64,000 nt of DNA from Coniferiporia sulphurascens (lineage: Eukaryota > Basidiomycota > Agaricomycetes > Hymenochaetales > Hymenochaetaceae), in the NCBI GenBank assembly GCA_002794785.1, contig NBBA01000006.1:1302001-1366000 (forward strand), in the 5' to 3' direction. The notes under the pieces are model-generated. The model was not told where the DNA came from and made no database searches. It worked only from the letters and a program-made list of their open reading frames with translations. The translations under genes were made by a program, and so were the position numbers. Shown here piece by piece: positions 50,112 through 61,698 of the stretch; positions within the stretch are counted from its first letter, which is position 1, and every line of letters begins with the position of its first letter.

Positions 50112-53100
50112 ATGGCAGACATCAAAGAAAAGCACTACTGGGCTCAGGTGCGGGCAGCGCTACTAGCTGGGCAATGGAACTCGTCTGCACCGGGGAAGAC
50201 GCCCAATGGCTCGTTTCTTTCATGGTCGGAGCTCTTCAGGAAAGCAAAGAAACACTCCAAGGAACCAGGTAAAGTGGCTTGACCCCCTTCAAAACCAAAT
50301 CTATGTGCTAAAATTTCGCGTGTCCAGATGTACCGGAGGCTGCATCGCAGATACACTACCTATCTCTGCTGCTATGCTCGATAACACAGACCCCGAAGGA
50401 CCTTGGAATAACTGAGAGCCCTCAGAAGGACCCATACGGCCTGGATAACGTATGTATATTGTCCGAAGAGAGGAAAGAAGAAGCAGGAAAAGCGTACGAA
50501 GCTCTGCGACTCATGAATACATCTGACGAGGTGCACATTGTTCGTGCCAATTCTCCTGTAAATGCTACTGAAAAGAATCTTTGCAGCTCGTAAAACAATC
50601 TATAGCATTCTTCTCTTACACATTGGGCAGACCTTCTGACTGTCTGGAGTACGTTTCGGGCGTCACGTTCGCCGACAGGCTGACTTCTATACGCCCTACT
50701 CTTCTCGTAACGTCCGCGGACGAGGAAGAAAAGCCGTCGCTCCCCTCGAGGCCTACTCCAAAAGAAGTTGGAGAAGAGGATGCTTGGTTACTCATGGAAG
50801 CTCTCCGCAGCTGTTGTTTGGAAGGTGCGCTCAATTTTAGGAGTTATGTAGACACCCGATAAACATACCTTTGTCTAGGGATGTCCCATGAACGCATTTC
50901 TCCGGATTCTCCCGCTCAAGCGCTTGCATCATACGAAAAAGGGATTATCCTCCTTCAAGCGTTTGCGATCCCTAAGTATCCTCCTCCTCGTCCGGGACGT
51001 ACCAGCTTTGAGTCCTTCAACAAGTATTGCGAATTGTGGCGTTGGGCCGAACGCCTTCTTTGGCGCACCGTCGTCCTTTCTGCGCGTTACAGAGGCACCG
51101 AATCGACTATACCAGTCTTTCGTGCATACGCCATGCACAGTGTCCACTGGCCTGCGACATTCGAGCCAGTGCACCGTTCTACGGTGTGCACTCTATACCT
51201 TCGCGCGCTCATCATGCTCGCCTGGCAGTCCAGTACACTTCTTCAGACCAAAGCAGCATTAACCGTGGAAATGCGGAGTGTAGCGAACGAGTACCGTGAA
51301 ATTCTTGGGACGACAACACTTTTCCCGAGCGCGGGTGAACGGAACGTGCGCGTGGAGGAATTTGTCGACTATTGTGTCGCAGCCTGGGAAGCTGGCGGCT
51401 CAGTATGCGACCAAGCAGGCTGGGTACTCGAAGTACGCCCATGTCTATTCTTCACATGCAATGCTCGAAAACGTCAACTGACAAACAAAGTAGATTTTAT
51501 GGTGGGCGACGCGTTTGACGTTTAATTCACCTCCTATCCTCCGACACATGGCTCGACTGCTACACGTAGCAGGCGATCACGATCTTGCGACGCGTATTCT
51601 GCGGTTATACGTCCAGATCGTCCGCAAAGCCCGTGAAACGGGGACAATGAATGCACAGGGCGAAGACACGCACGGTGCGGGTGCGGCTGAACGCGATTCA
51701 TTATGGGTTGCGACGCTCGTTCAAGGTGCGCGCATGCTATGTCGTGTACCCGGTGGTGTACGAGAAGTGCGGGAGGCGGAAGGGCTCATAGCGCTAGCGA
51801 GAGAGCGTATTGGAAGCTTGAATGATGACAAGCTTATCGCCAGTGTTAACCTAGCTGATGGTATATGCAAGTCCGTTCTGGCAACTAGGGGTGCGTATCA
51901 ACGCTGGCTCTCCCTTATCGTGGTCATACTTACCGCCTGCGTCCAGAACAAGAACCGGCCGAGCGAGGATCTCTACTGTCAAAGTCGGTGGATCTCCTCG
52001 TCCGTTCTGTTGAGCAGAATCCTACAGCTTCTGCATGCTTTCATGCTGCAATTGCGCTCTCCCGACCTATTCCTGAACGTGACCTAGAGAAAGCTGTTGA
52101 GCTATGCAGGCGAGCCGTCGAGGCAGAATCGCAGGAAGTGCGTTATTGGCACTTACTCGTACTCCTGCTAGCGAAACTCGGTGAGTGGAAAAAGGCACAA
52201 GGCGCGCTCGACGTGGCTGTCGCGATCGCGGAGGTTGCGGAACAGCGCGCACAAGCGGAGGAACTTCGTGAGGATGGCATTGTATCCAGGGACTACGCAG
52301 ATGCAGACGGTGAACGGGAGCCTATATCACCATCCACTAACGGTAATGGCAATATCGCTGGTACAGATCACCATACAGACTCCTCGCTTCTTTTTCCCTG
52401 CAAACTTGTCTACCCCAATACACAGCGTTTGCCATCCGCGACAGATTTGTTGCAGCCTGTACCAGACCACCCGCCGGCGACGTCACGCGAACTGTTTGAA
52501 TACATTTTGCGGTTGCGAATGACGCAGATCGCGCTCACGGAACTTATCGAAGGTTCGGAGAGCGTCGAGGCGTGCTGGCTTGAGGTTTTTGAATGGTACT
52601 CGCAGAGGCGAGACACTGTTGCGCAAGCTCGTGAGTAGTATTTTTTTCCAGTCGTTTGATGATATCCCTGGACTTTTTTTTTACTGAATGTGTTTCACAG
52701 GATCGGCAAGACCATCAACAGACGTACGCCTCACTCCAATTGCCGCGTATCTTGACACCGATACGCAAGAATCCTCGCAAACTCCTAGCGAAATTGCAGA
52801 AGAGTCATCAGGACTCACAGTCTCGAATGGACATACTACTACCTCCTTGGATGCTGCAACTATCCGTTCTCCTGCTCGTACATCGCTTGATAGATCCGCT
52901 GAGACCAGTGTTATGGAGTCCGTTAGGCCATCCTCGCCTCCAGGACAAAGAAAGGATAAGGAACGAATGTCGGGGGAGTCCCAATACACTGAGCGCGACA
53001 AAAAGGGAAAGCGTGTGCAGCAAATGCTCAAAAATCAGGTGCACAAACAGTCTGCACGAATTAATACGATCTCGAAGAAGATCGGGCATGGGGTTACTAG

Positions 53101-53973
53101 GAGTAGTATGAGTCTGAATCGCTCTAATTCAGCTCCAGGTGAGTGCCAGTTTCCACAACTACAATTGCAGGGTAACCCAAGGGTGTCATCTGTTTACATC
53201 CAGATTTACACGCTGTTCTGGCGCGCGCCGGACCTTACCAGGCCTCATCGATTCATTCCCGAAGGCGCCTCTCTTTCGGCTCAAGGGTGACACGCACAGA
53301 TAGGACCAGGCCTGTATCCTCTTCGATATCATCTCCCCCTCCATTGCCCCTTCCTCTTCCCCAGCCTGTACCGGAAAATGCGCATGACGCTCGAAATGCG
53401 CGAGAGCGCAGACTACTCAGCAATCTGTGGTTGATGTCCGCCGCGACATTCAGGCGTTTGGACAAGCTCGATCAAACACGAGGCGCCATCCAGGAAGCAG
53501 AAGCTCTGGACGAAGAAAATGAGGCTGTCTGGGTACAGGTGCGTGCTTGCGGCGCGGTACATACCGCATTTTGGTGCAGGCTGACATGTATACGGCTTTT
53601 CCTCTCCCAGCTCGGGTTGTTCTTCTTTGCACGCGGTGAAGAAGGGAAGGCCATTGAGTCCTTCCATAAGGCGCTGTTTATTGCACAGGACTCCGTGCCC
53701 GCTACCTTACATCTCTGTCAGTTGTACCTCACATCACGCGACCCTAACGTACGATCAAGTTCGTATGGCGCTGTCGACATCGCCGCTGGAATGTTGGAGG
53801 ACTTGACGCGCGGTCACGGCTGGGATGTCGCGGAAGCGTGGTATCTTCTTGCAAAAGCGTACCGCATGCAGGGTCGTGCAGAGCGTGAGCGCGAATGCCT
53901 AGTTTTTGCGCTAGGACTTTCTGAGGTGCGCGGTGTGAATGATATAGGCACTGCTGTCGGATGGTGTCTATGA
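50112..53973 (+). CDS. YPP1: Ypp1/TTC7-like TPR protein
   Basis: Nine exons: 50112-50268, 50328-50539, 50587-50824, 50879-51432, 51494-51890, 51947-52630, 52701-53138, 53204-53538, 53611-53973; 3378 bases, 1125 residues. Helical TPR-like repeats run along most of the chain (for example ILRHMARLLHVAGDHDLATR; DLEKAVELCRRAVEAESQEV; KAIESFHKALFIAQDSVPAT; AWYLLAKAYRMQGRAERERE). A Ser/Pro-rich disordered insert of about 200 residues separates the middle and C-terminal repeats, as in fungal Ypp1. In yeast Ypp1 with Efr3 holds the PI4-kinase Stt4 at the plasma membrane. Start has context AAAAATGG and the N-terminus is helical. The intron 50540-50586 (GTTCGT donor) is the least certain. Confidence 0.85.
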
Positions 53974-55433
53974 ATTTTCTCCCTATATGCACTTACAACA
54001 TAAGTTAACAATGATTTGATTTTTTTTCTTCACTGATATACCTCTGCACGCTCGAATACTCCTCCAAGCACCCACATTCCCGAGTGTTCGCTTTCACATT
54101 CTTGCCATCCAATATGGTTATTACAGCTAGCACTTTAGTTTCATGTCCCTCAGGATCCTACTTTAGTGATATACTTTTATTAGTAGGACGAACATTTATA
54201 CTGGTATTATCTAGGCCAGCGTTATTTCAGTATGGATTGTTTCTCGAGTCTTGTCGAATTGACTCATGATGGTATTAATGTTGCTTTATGCATTGAACAG
54301 AGAATTATCATACACTCCCACGTACTAATTTTGCGGATGAAGATTACTTCCAGATGTGTACATATCGGTCGCTTCACATCACCGATACTATTAAGAAAGC
54401 CATACATGTGGCTTACTGTATAACCTCCAGGATCAATGTAAAAGATGGTATCAACGTGTTTGCACTAAGCTATAAAGGCTACTCGTTCTTTCTTGCTAGT
54501 TAGCCCTAGGCGACATCAGCTTTTCCGGAAGCAGCGTTGGAATGCGAATCAGATTTGCGCCCATTTGGGGCTTGAAAATATCGAGCTATCAATATGTCGT
54601 AGCCTGACTAAAGGATTTGAAGAGAGGGAGAGCTTTTGCGCTTTTGCACTGCACGTAGAGAATCTTGCTGCATGAGTTCCAGTCGGAAGTTCCCATGAGA
54701 CTGGGAGTCGACTTTCAAGCGACCTGCGCCGTCTAGCCGAGGTCCCAGCTCGCCAAATGATAGTTGAAGCAGACGGAACGTGGGTAACATCACACATCAA
54801 AGAATTCACGGAATCATCTGTGAACAGCTTGCATACTGTCAACCAGATATGTATCATTATCATGGTTTAAAACGGAATAGCCTCACACAATTCCAAAAAT
54901 AGAGTTGCATCCCATAAGCGACGTGTTAAACCTTTCAGCTGAATGACTTCAGAACAACGCAAATTCTGCGTGTAGTAGGCGAGTTGTCTGGATTCCCCGT
55001 GGCCCCCGTGCATCTGGTATTGTGGTATGGTCAGTTTCGAAGCGAGAGTACAGCATCCTAGTAAACGTGCGCCAATAACCAGCTTCAGTAGTGAGATTCC
55101 GGGAAGTGGGCACCCCGGCCCTTGATGAGTAGCCACTACAGTGTTCTTCGGCCAAGTGGTTGAGATACACATATCAGAGGTTTCCACTCTGGTCCCGAAG
55201 ATCGAGCTTTAGGGCCGGCTCTCCGGAATATCCCGTTTTCCCAATCCAGGCGAGTAATTATTGCCAGTGCCGCAAACTTCCGAGTCAATACTATACTACT
55301 ACTGTAGTGGTCACGGTGTGCCAGTGTCCTTGCCTCCATGACGCCACCACTTGTCCAGCAGGTGTGTTAGCGACGACCTCTAGGCACTACAGGGATATCA
55401 TGCCCCGCCCGCGAGGACCTCCGGGCACAACTC
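53974..55433. other. Intergenic, no gene supported
   Basis: About 1.5 kb, AT-rich near 54000-54480. Short open frames at 54549-54863 and 54867-55187 (minus) show no domains or convincing splice sites. Confidence 0.4.
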
Positions 55434-55690
55434 ATGGCCTATCATTCGGGGTCTTCGTCTACTGTCTCTTCTATCATCAAAAGTGGCTTCATCCGCCTAT
55501 TTCCCCTAACTTCTGAACTCAAATACGCCGGACTGGTATCGTTACTCATAATGGCTCCTGTTCACGAGTACTTGATGGTTCAAATCCTCTGGGTAAGTAT
55601 GATGCATCTTTTCCATGATGTATATTTTTCAAGGTGCAACCGCGCAAAAAAATCCTCAACAGACATTTTGTGCTGACTGGTCCAGATTAA
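55434..55690 (+). CDS. Possible two-exon small protein upstream of KDD7
   Basis: Exons 55434-55592 and 55634-55690 would give 71 residues, with a GTAAGT donor and TTTTTCAAG acceptor; the intron is only 41 bases, at the low end for this genome. It starts MAYHSGSSSTVSSI and has a hydrophobic middle. No family recognised. It could be a real small gene, an upstream ORF of KDD7, or chance. Confidence 0.28.
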
Positions 55691-55930
55691 CAGAACCCCG
55701 AACCCTTAAACCTGCCCAAAGTATGCACTGACTTCCGTTCCCCATATGTAATATTTGTCAGCCCTCGCAGAAATCGGAAAATACGGTGTTCCCCGTAGAC
55801 GCTTCAGACTAAATTTTACCATAACCGGACGTGGGCACTTATACTCTGTCTTAATATATAGGACCACAGCATGATCACATACGATGTATAAAGCTTGACT
55901 CCGTGATGAGAACCTTCGAACACGATCACT

Positions 55931-58243
55931 ATGCTCATAGCGATGCCCCCGGGTCATCAACCTATCCACTTACCGTATGCTGTCGACTATACACCATACC
56001 TCACAGAAATCAGCAAGCACCACGAGGTCGAAGGTGGTTTTGCCTACATCTACAAAGCCAAGCTCTACGGGAAACGGGTGGCCATCAAGGTTCTTAAGCA
56101 TAAAGGGCCGGGTCCAAGGGACCCAAACGTGGAAGCCAAGGCACGTCAACTGTTATTTGGCGGTGATCTGTTGTGCTGATATCCAAGTAAATATTGCTCA
56201 CAGGTGGCCCAACAAGAGTATATGCTATGGCATCCTCTCAACCATCCAAATATCCTTTCGTTGAAGGGAATATGCTTCTTCCGCTCAGATACTGTGGTCC
56301 CATCGTTCATTTCTCGATGGCAGGAAAACGGCCGGATTACCGATTTCGTTTCCCGAAGACCTGACTTGGAAATACTCAATACAGTATGTTCGTTTGGTGA
56401 CATATACGCACTTTATTTCTTTACAGTTCCTCCAGTTCGAACACATTGCCATGGGTGTCTCTTATCTTCACGACAATGATATAATTCATGGGGACCTTCG
56501 AGGCGTAAGTTATTTCCGCATTATATCTTGGATTCGTTCTATGCGGTGAATGAGCGCTCTATCCAGGCGAATATCTTAGTCTCTGGTAGTGGCAGACCAT
56601 TGGTGACGGACTTCGGAATCGCGAAATTGGACAATGGCAGAGGGGTGGAAATGTCGACAGCGATGAATGGGAATCATCGATGGATGGCCCACGAACTATT
56701 CAGAAGAATCAATGGGGTACATGAGGAAGCTATCGTCGTGCTTCGCACAAAAGAGAGCGATGTCTGGTCACTTGGGATGCTTTTTAAGGTAAGAAGGGAG
56801 GTGGTATGTTATCGCGCCGTAAGCTCACGCTTTCAATCACTGAAATAAGGAAATAATGTCAGGGAAAGTCCCGTACCATGAATATGGGCATCACACTGTT
56901 CTTCTGCACATTAATGACGGGTTAATGCCTCAATTTCCGCCCGCGCAGCATCAAGAATGGACACGGCACGATGATATGCTGCAGGAAATCTGCTCCCGTT
57001 GCTGGGAAAAAGAGCCGAATGCGAGGCCAGATATGAAAAATGTCATATCACTATTAAGGTACATGGAGATATTTTAGTCTAGAGAAGGCTTTCCCCTGAT
57101 ATAAAGACTTATCCCGACAGAGCATCGAGATCAAGCCCCCTTCCTGTTGGGTCCGCAAAAAGCGCTCGCTCCCCTCCTATGGGCAATGAATCGCGACACT
57201 CTTCTCCTAAGTCGCGATCACCGACTTCAAGACCAAAGCACAATCAGGAAGATGATACCCTCACACTATCAGGAGTCATAGAAAATCTAAATCTTCGACC
57301 AACACCCCATCCCAACAAAGGTGGGGGCTCAAACGTCATCGACGACAGTCCGCAAGGACCTGTGCTAGCAGATATCGGACCCGACAACGCTCGTGGATAC
57401 TCGCCTCGCAGAACAACTACTTCAGCAGTGCCGCCTTCAGCTCCACTTCCACAGACCGCTAAACCACTTAGGCCCGGAGACTTGCCTCCCTCTTCTCCGT
57501 ATGCAGCCCAGGCCGTTGGGGAAAGAGGAGATCTGGACGTAAAACAGTTGCTGAATATTAACAGGTCCCCTACCCAAGGGTGCACGGTATCTCCTGGGGG
57601 TATGTCCTCTGCTAAGTTCTGTAACGGGAACTTTCCTTAACATTGTTTTTTCTTCGCACCACAGTGGAACTAGATAACTTCCTTGCCCGAGAGGGTCTTA
57701 AAGACTCATTTCGTGTGGAATACAGCCACCCGACTCCTTATGACGAGCAAACATGGATAGCAACTTGTTTCTGTAAGTCCCCTTGGTAAACGGTAACAAT
57801 GGGAGAAAACGTCTCATGAGGCTGTAGTTAAAGGAGACGAGATCGCAAAGGCGATAGCAACGAGGAAAACTCTGGCATACGTCGAGGCTGCAAAGACTGC
57901 CTTAGATAAGCTCCGTTGGTCATCTTTACTTATTGTTTTATAAATAATAAAGATGCTCACATTTCTAGTAGGTGGTTTACCTCTTCAGCGGCATGGTTAT
58001 GCCCTACACAACAATACAAAATCGCTTGATTTATCTCTTCTTGAAGAAAAATTCGTTGCTAAAGGCGCACCCCATAAGCCGACGTGGGAATGTATACTTT
58101 CCAGTGAGCTCCGACCCAGAGATTCTGCATGGTCCTTCTTCTTATACATAAATGTTATAGTCACCGGGGAAGAGGTCTCTCGGGGAATTAGTGAGACAAA
58201 GAAGAAAGCTAGACAAAGTGCACGATTGCAATTATATGGCTAG
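55931..58243 (+). CDS. KDD7: protein kinase with two C-terminal dsRBDs, opposite strand
   Basis: Ten exons: 55931-56140, 56204-56383, 56427-56504, 56567-56788, 56850-57058, 57121-57599, 57665-57772, 57828-57914, 57969-58103, 58161-58243; 1791 bases, 596 residues. Glycine loop VEGGFAYIY, Lys53 in VAIKVL, HGDLR (151-155, non-RD), DFG at 171, and AHE for APE. The first intron has a GC donor (AAG|GCACGT), shared with KDD6. The linker of about 160 residues is Ser/Pro-rich. dsRBD1 about 460-525 (VELDNFLAREGLKDSFRVEY; TRKTLAYVEAAKTAL). dsRBD2 about 526-596 ends in a strongly basic helix (SETKKKARQSARLQLYG). A second ATG (codon 5) is an alternative start. It lies 12 kb from the rest of the array and points the other way, so it was moved or the block between was inserted or inverted. 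Confidence 0.86.
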
Positions 58244-59162
58244 AAACCCAGTGGACAGACAGTTGAGCCCGCTAGTGTCATAATATTGGAGCCACAATGT
58301 AGATTCATGTCGCTAATCTAGCAACAGTCCTTAATGGAGCTTGTCTCGAAGTTTTCTTTCAACTCTACGCGTTTGGAGCCTTCTTCCTGTCCGGCTAGTG
58401 GGTTCGTTCCGTAGAGCGAGAGGAACTCGGTCCGGGTATGGCTTGGCGAACGAGAGTAATTTTTATTCTTGATACGTAGTACGGTGTAGCGAGATTGTCG
58501 TAGTAGATTCTCTAAAAATATGGACTTCTGACGCGTCAAGAAAGGTGCGAGCTCGGAAGTCATGCCTTACACCGTGTGCGGCGGGACTTTTGAACTAAGC
58601 GCAGAAATATTTTCTGTCACCAGCACATAGCTCTCTTTCGTGATGTAGCGATTGTCAGACTAGTGCCTGTGGAAAGTTGCACTGTTATCAGAATTATGGG
58701 GGTACAAAAGTAGAAACATTTTGTAGGACCAAACAGGACCACACCCAATGATTACGCAATATATGTTCAATCAAGTACCGTTAGACTGCTCGTCGTTCAC
58801 AGTCGTCGAACTGACAATTGATTTCAACGTGCCGCCCATTATTGGATCTCCACAACGCTGTCTATATGATCACGAGATTGATTAGTATCGAAGGTTGGCG
58901 AAACCATAGCTACTGGGCGGCGCTAATGTATTGCTAACAGAAAGTAAACCGAGGAAATTATGGAAATGGAATTGACGAGCCAAGGTAGCGTGTTACAGAG
59001 TTAAGTGAAGCAACAAAAACTTGAAGGGAGCAAACAGTCCGGAAGATATTTACGGGGAGGGAGGGGTGTCAGAAAGCTGTTTACATAGATGCGGTTTACC
59101 GCAAGAAAAACCCCTAATGGTGCGTTGACGATGTCATTATTTCGTTCAGGTTCCTGTGCATT
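58244..59162. other. Intergenic with an 81-codon open frame
   Basis: An open frame on the minus strand, 58318-58563 (starting MTSELAPFL), is hydrophilic and unrecognised; it could be a small gene, with no supporting evidence. Otherwise nothing seen. Confidence 0.3.
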
Positions 59163-60389
59163 CTACTCCACGCCAGGCATTCCCAGACCCTTCGCGGATT
59201 GCACGTAGCAGTAGCCGTCGTCGCCTATCTTTCGCCCTCCATACAACAGGCCATCCCTAACAGCGAACGAGCAGTCCCCCAACAAGGGATATTCCAGCTC
59301 GTTTATCCCGGGTTGCACCTTTATTGCGATGTAGGGGCGTATGGTATCCGTGCTCGGGGCCGGGATTTCAAGTTGGCCGTAAGGTATTTGCGCATTGTTC
59401 GGGTTGCCGCCCAAATCTTCGGTCGTTGGAAGCCCGTATTGCAAGAAATTCACAGCGGCGGTGGTGAGGCTGTTGCCGTAGTCAGGGATTTCTGGAGTGC
59501 CTTCGTTATTGGCATCGTTGGCAGCGTTGTCTACTGTGTGGGCGTCCAACGCCGCCGATAAGTCCTGGGATGTCTGTGGAATTGTCGATGGTGTCGGAGC
59601 AGGTGGCGAGCTGAGCTCCACATACTTCTCGCGGCGCGGATTGCGCGAAGAGAGCCGCAAAGTTGGCGAGTCGGTTCTGGCCCTTTTCTCTAGAGGACCG
59701 CCAAAACGTTCAGACTCACTATCTTCGTCGTCTGGTACCTTCCGCTTTCCCTTCCCTTTCTTCGCCGGAGACGGTGAAGGACTCGGAAGTTGCGACTGGC
59801 TATACACGGCATGGTATGATTCCGACAATCCCCCGCTTCTGGTCCAGGGATGCACTTGCGGCGCGGATGCGCCGCCGGCGATGTGAGCCGGCCCAACGCC
59901 CTCGTCCCATGTGCACCCACGGACGGCGCTGGGGAATACCTGGCCGTCGCGGATTAGCCTGCCGTTTGAGCGCTCTATCTGTCTGATTTTATTGCAATAA
60001 ACATCAGTTCCGTGCAAAGTCCAGTACCCGCAGGACTCACATGTCGCCGAAGCGCTCCTTCGACTCGATTGCTCTTAGCAAGGCAAAAAGTGAATCATTT
60101 CCGTGCATATCGCGTATCATCTCCTTCATTTCTTCTAGCTCCTTCGTGAGCTGTCTGACTTTTCTCTCTGCCTTTTCCGCACGCTCGAGCGTCCGGACCA
60201 TCCTTTCGTCTGCAGCACGACCAGCCTTGACGGGCGTGCGAGGCGCTTGAAACCCGGATAATTGGATATCTCCCCTCGTTGATTTCCCGTGCTTCCTGGG
60301 AGTCTTGGGAGTCGGTGATGTCGGTGTAGTGGCACGAATGGGAGCAAGTTTAAGCCCATTGTGTTCTATGCCGGGACTAGGCTCGTAAA
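59163..60389 (-). CDS. Nuclear coiled-coil protein, unknown family; 5' exon not resolved
   Basis: Two certain exons, 60041-60389 and 59163-59982, joined by a GTGAGT...CAG intron, give about 388 residues. The acceptor at 60390 needs one base from an upstream exon I could not fix (candidates start at 60796 or near 60610). Seen: TPTSPTPKTPRKHGKS, a proline-directed, basic start; a coiled coil about 60-95 (RTLERAEKAERKVRQLTKEL); a bipartite-like nuclear signal KKGKGKRKVPDDEDSE; and a folded C-terminus with GDCSFAVRDGLLYGGRK. No family recognised. It may be a basidiomycete-specific nuclear protein. Confidence 0.6.
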
Positions 60390-61698
60390 CTGACAAGTGG
60401 CATTACGAAGTAAGACAGGTGCGAAGTCCTCGCAGAACAACAAACGCACAGAGTTTAGAAGGGAAAAACTCTTCATGAACCCGACCTCTGCCGGGCGCCC
60501 TATCCGGGAAGAGGAAGAATGCACTTGTGTCTTCTTTCCTAGCGTCCGTCGGTGCGTCACCGTTGCATGCAATGGACGCTTCGCTGATATCCTGCATACA
60601 GGCACCCATGTAGGTTAACACTCAATTGAACCATGTCAATTGAGGGAAAGACAACCACCTTTAGCCCAGAAGACTGGGCAGACTTGTAATGCGATTGTCG
60701 TACGGTGCCGGGATCACCCCGATGGACAGGCACGGGCGAGCCAGCTCTAGACTCCGAGCCGGCGCCGGATGGGACCTGCGAGTGCGCTACGATCATCCTG
60801 GTTTCCGGGCGTTATTTGTGTTTAGCAGTCGGGGGTAGTTCAGCCGAGTTGGTATTGGTGTGTACGAGCGAGGTGTTTGTATGATAGGAAGAAAGGAAAG
60901 AAACGGAATAGTTGTACGCACTTTATATGCATGGCTTGAAAGGCAAGCCTGGTGGGGAGGCTCAGCTATGGGGAAGTGCTTTGAACGTTGTAGAATCTCT
61001 CAACACTGCCCCCTTAGAGCTCTTTTACGTAGCCCTCGAGACCTCATTGTAAACTGATACCTTTATTTCTTTCTGCCCGTACAATACAGTGAATTATTAC
61101 CTTTTTAATGATTCTGGGCTAAGGAGCTGCATATTTAGGTTATTTCCCCTTATGTTTCTGAATCCGGGACAAAGGAAATCCCCGCATTTATGAAAGATTA
61201 CACCTTCGGCCTTTGAGCGTCTTTGAGCGACCTCCATGCGCCGACCGGAGAAGACCAATATAGTAACTACACACCGACGTGGCGCCCCTGTTCGTGCAAC
61301 TCAGTCGGTGGCTCACAGATCCAGTACACAAAGCGACCCCGACGCTCCGAGTATAATAAGAGTTATACAAACACGTTCAGGAGGGGTCGATGACTCCGCC
61401 AAGGTTCCTAGGGCCAGCTCTGACAGTCCCTCCTCGTGTGCTTTGTCGTAAAAATATCTGATCATTTCTATACGTTCAACTACAAGACTAAGGACTATCG
61501 ACAGGACTTGAGGTAAAGCACACAATTAGAACTTACAAAAACCAGTAAAACGCGGGTTTGGGGAGACGAAATAGTCCACAAATGGTTCAAATACAACCTG
61601 AATTCGGCGAAGCTTCAAGAGACAGTCCGTGAATAAATAGGCCCCAAAAAATGCGAAAGAGGCTTAGGTAGCCAATGGTATCAAACGAGTCACAACCC
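60390..61698. other. 5' region of the coiled-coil gene, then intergenic
   Basis: It probably includes the first exon and promoter of the preceding minus-strand gene (an open frame from 60796 starts MIVAHSQVPSG). From about 60800 to 61698 I see nothing beyond the 3' flank of the next gene. Confidence 0.4.

Noticed and set aside
54867..55187. Minus-strand gene of 106 codons
   Set aside because: Composition looks protein-like at the C-terminus but there is no family signal and no supported start or introns.
16943..58243. Direct orthology of the KDD proteins with vertebrate PKR
   Set aside because: Domain order is reversed, the kinase is HGD-type and TKL-like rather than eIF2-alpha kinase-like as far as I can see, and there is no kinase insert. 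Convergent assembly is the safer reading.
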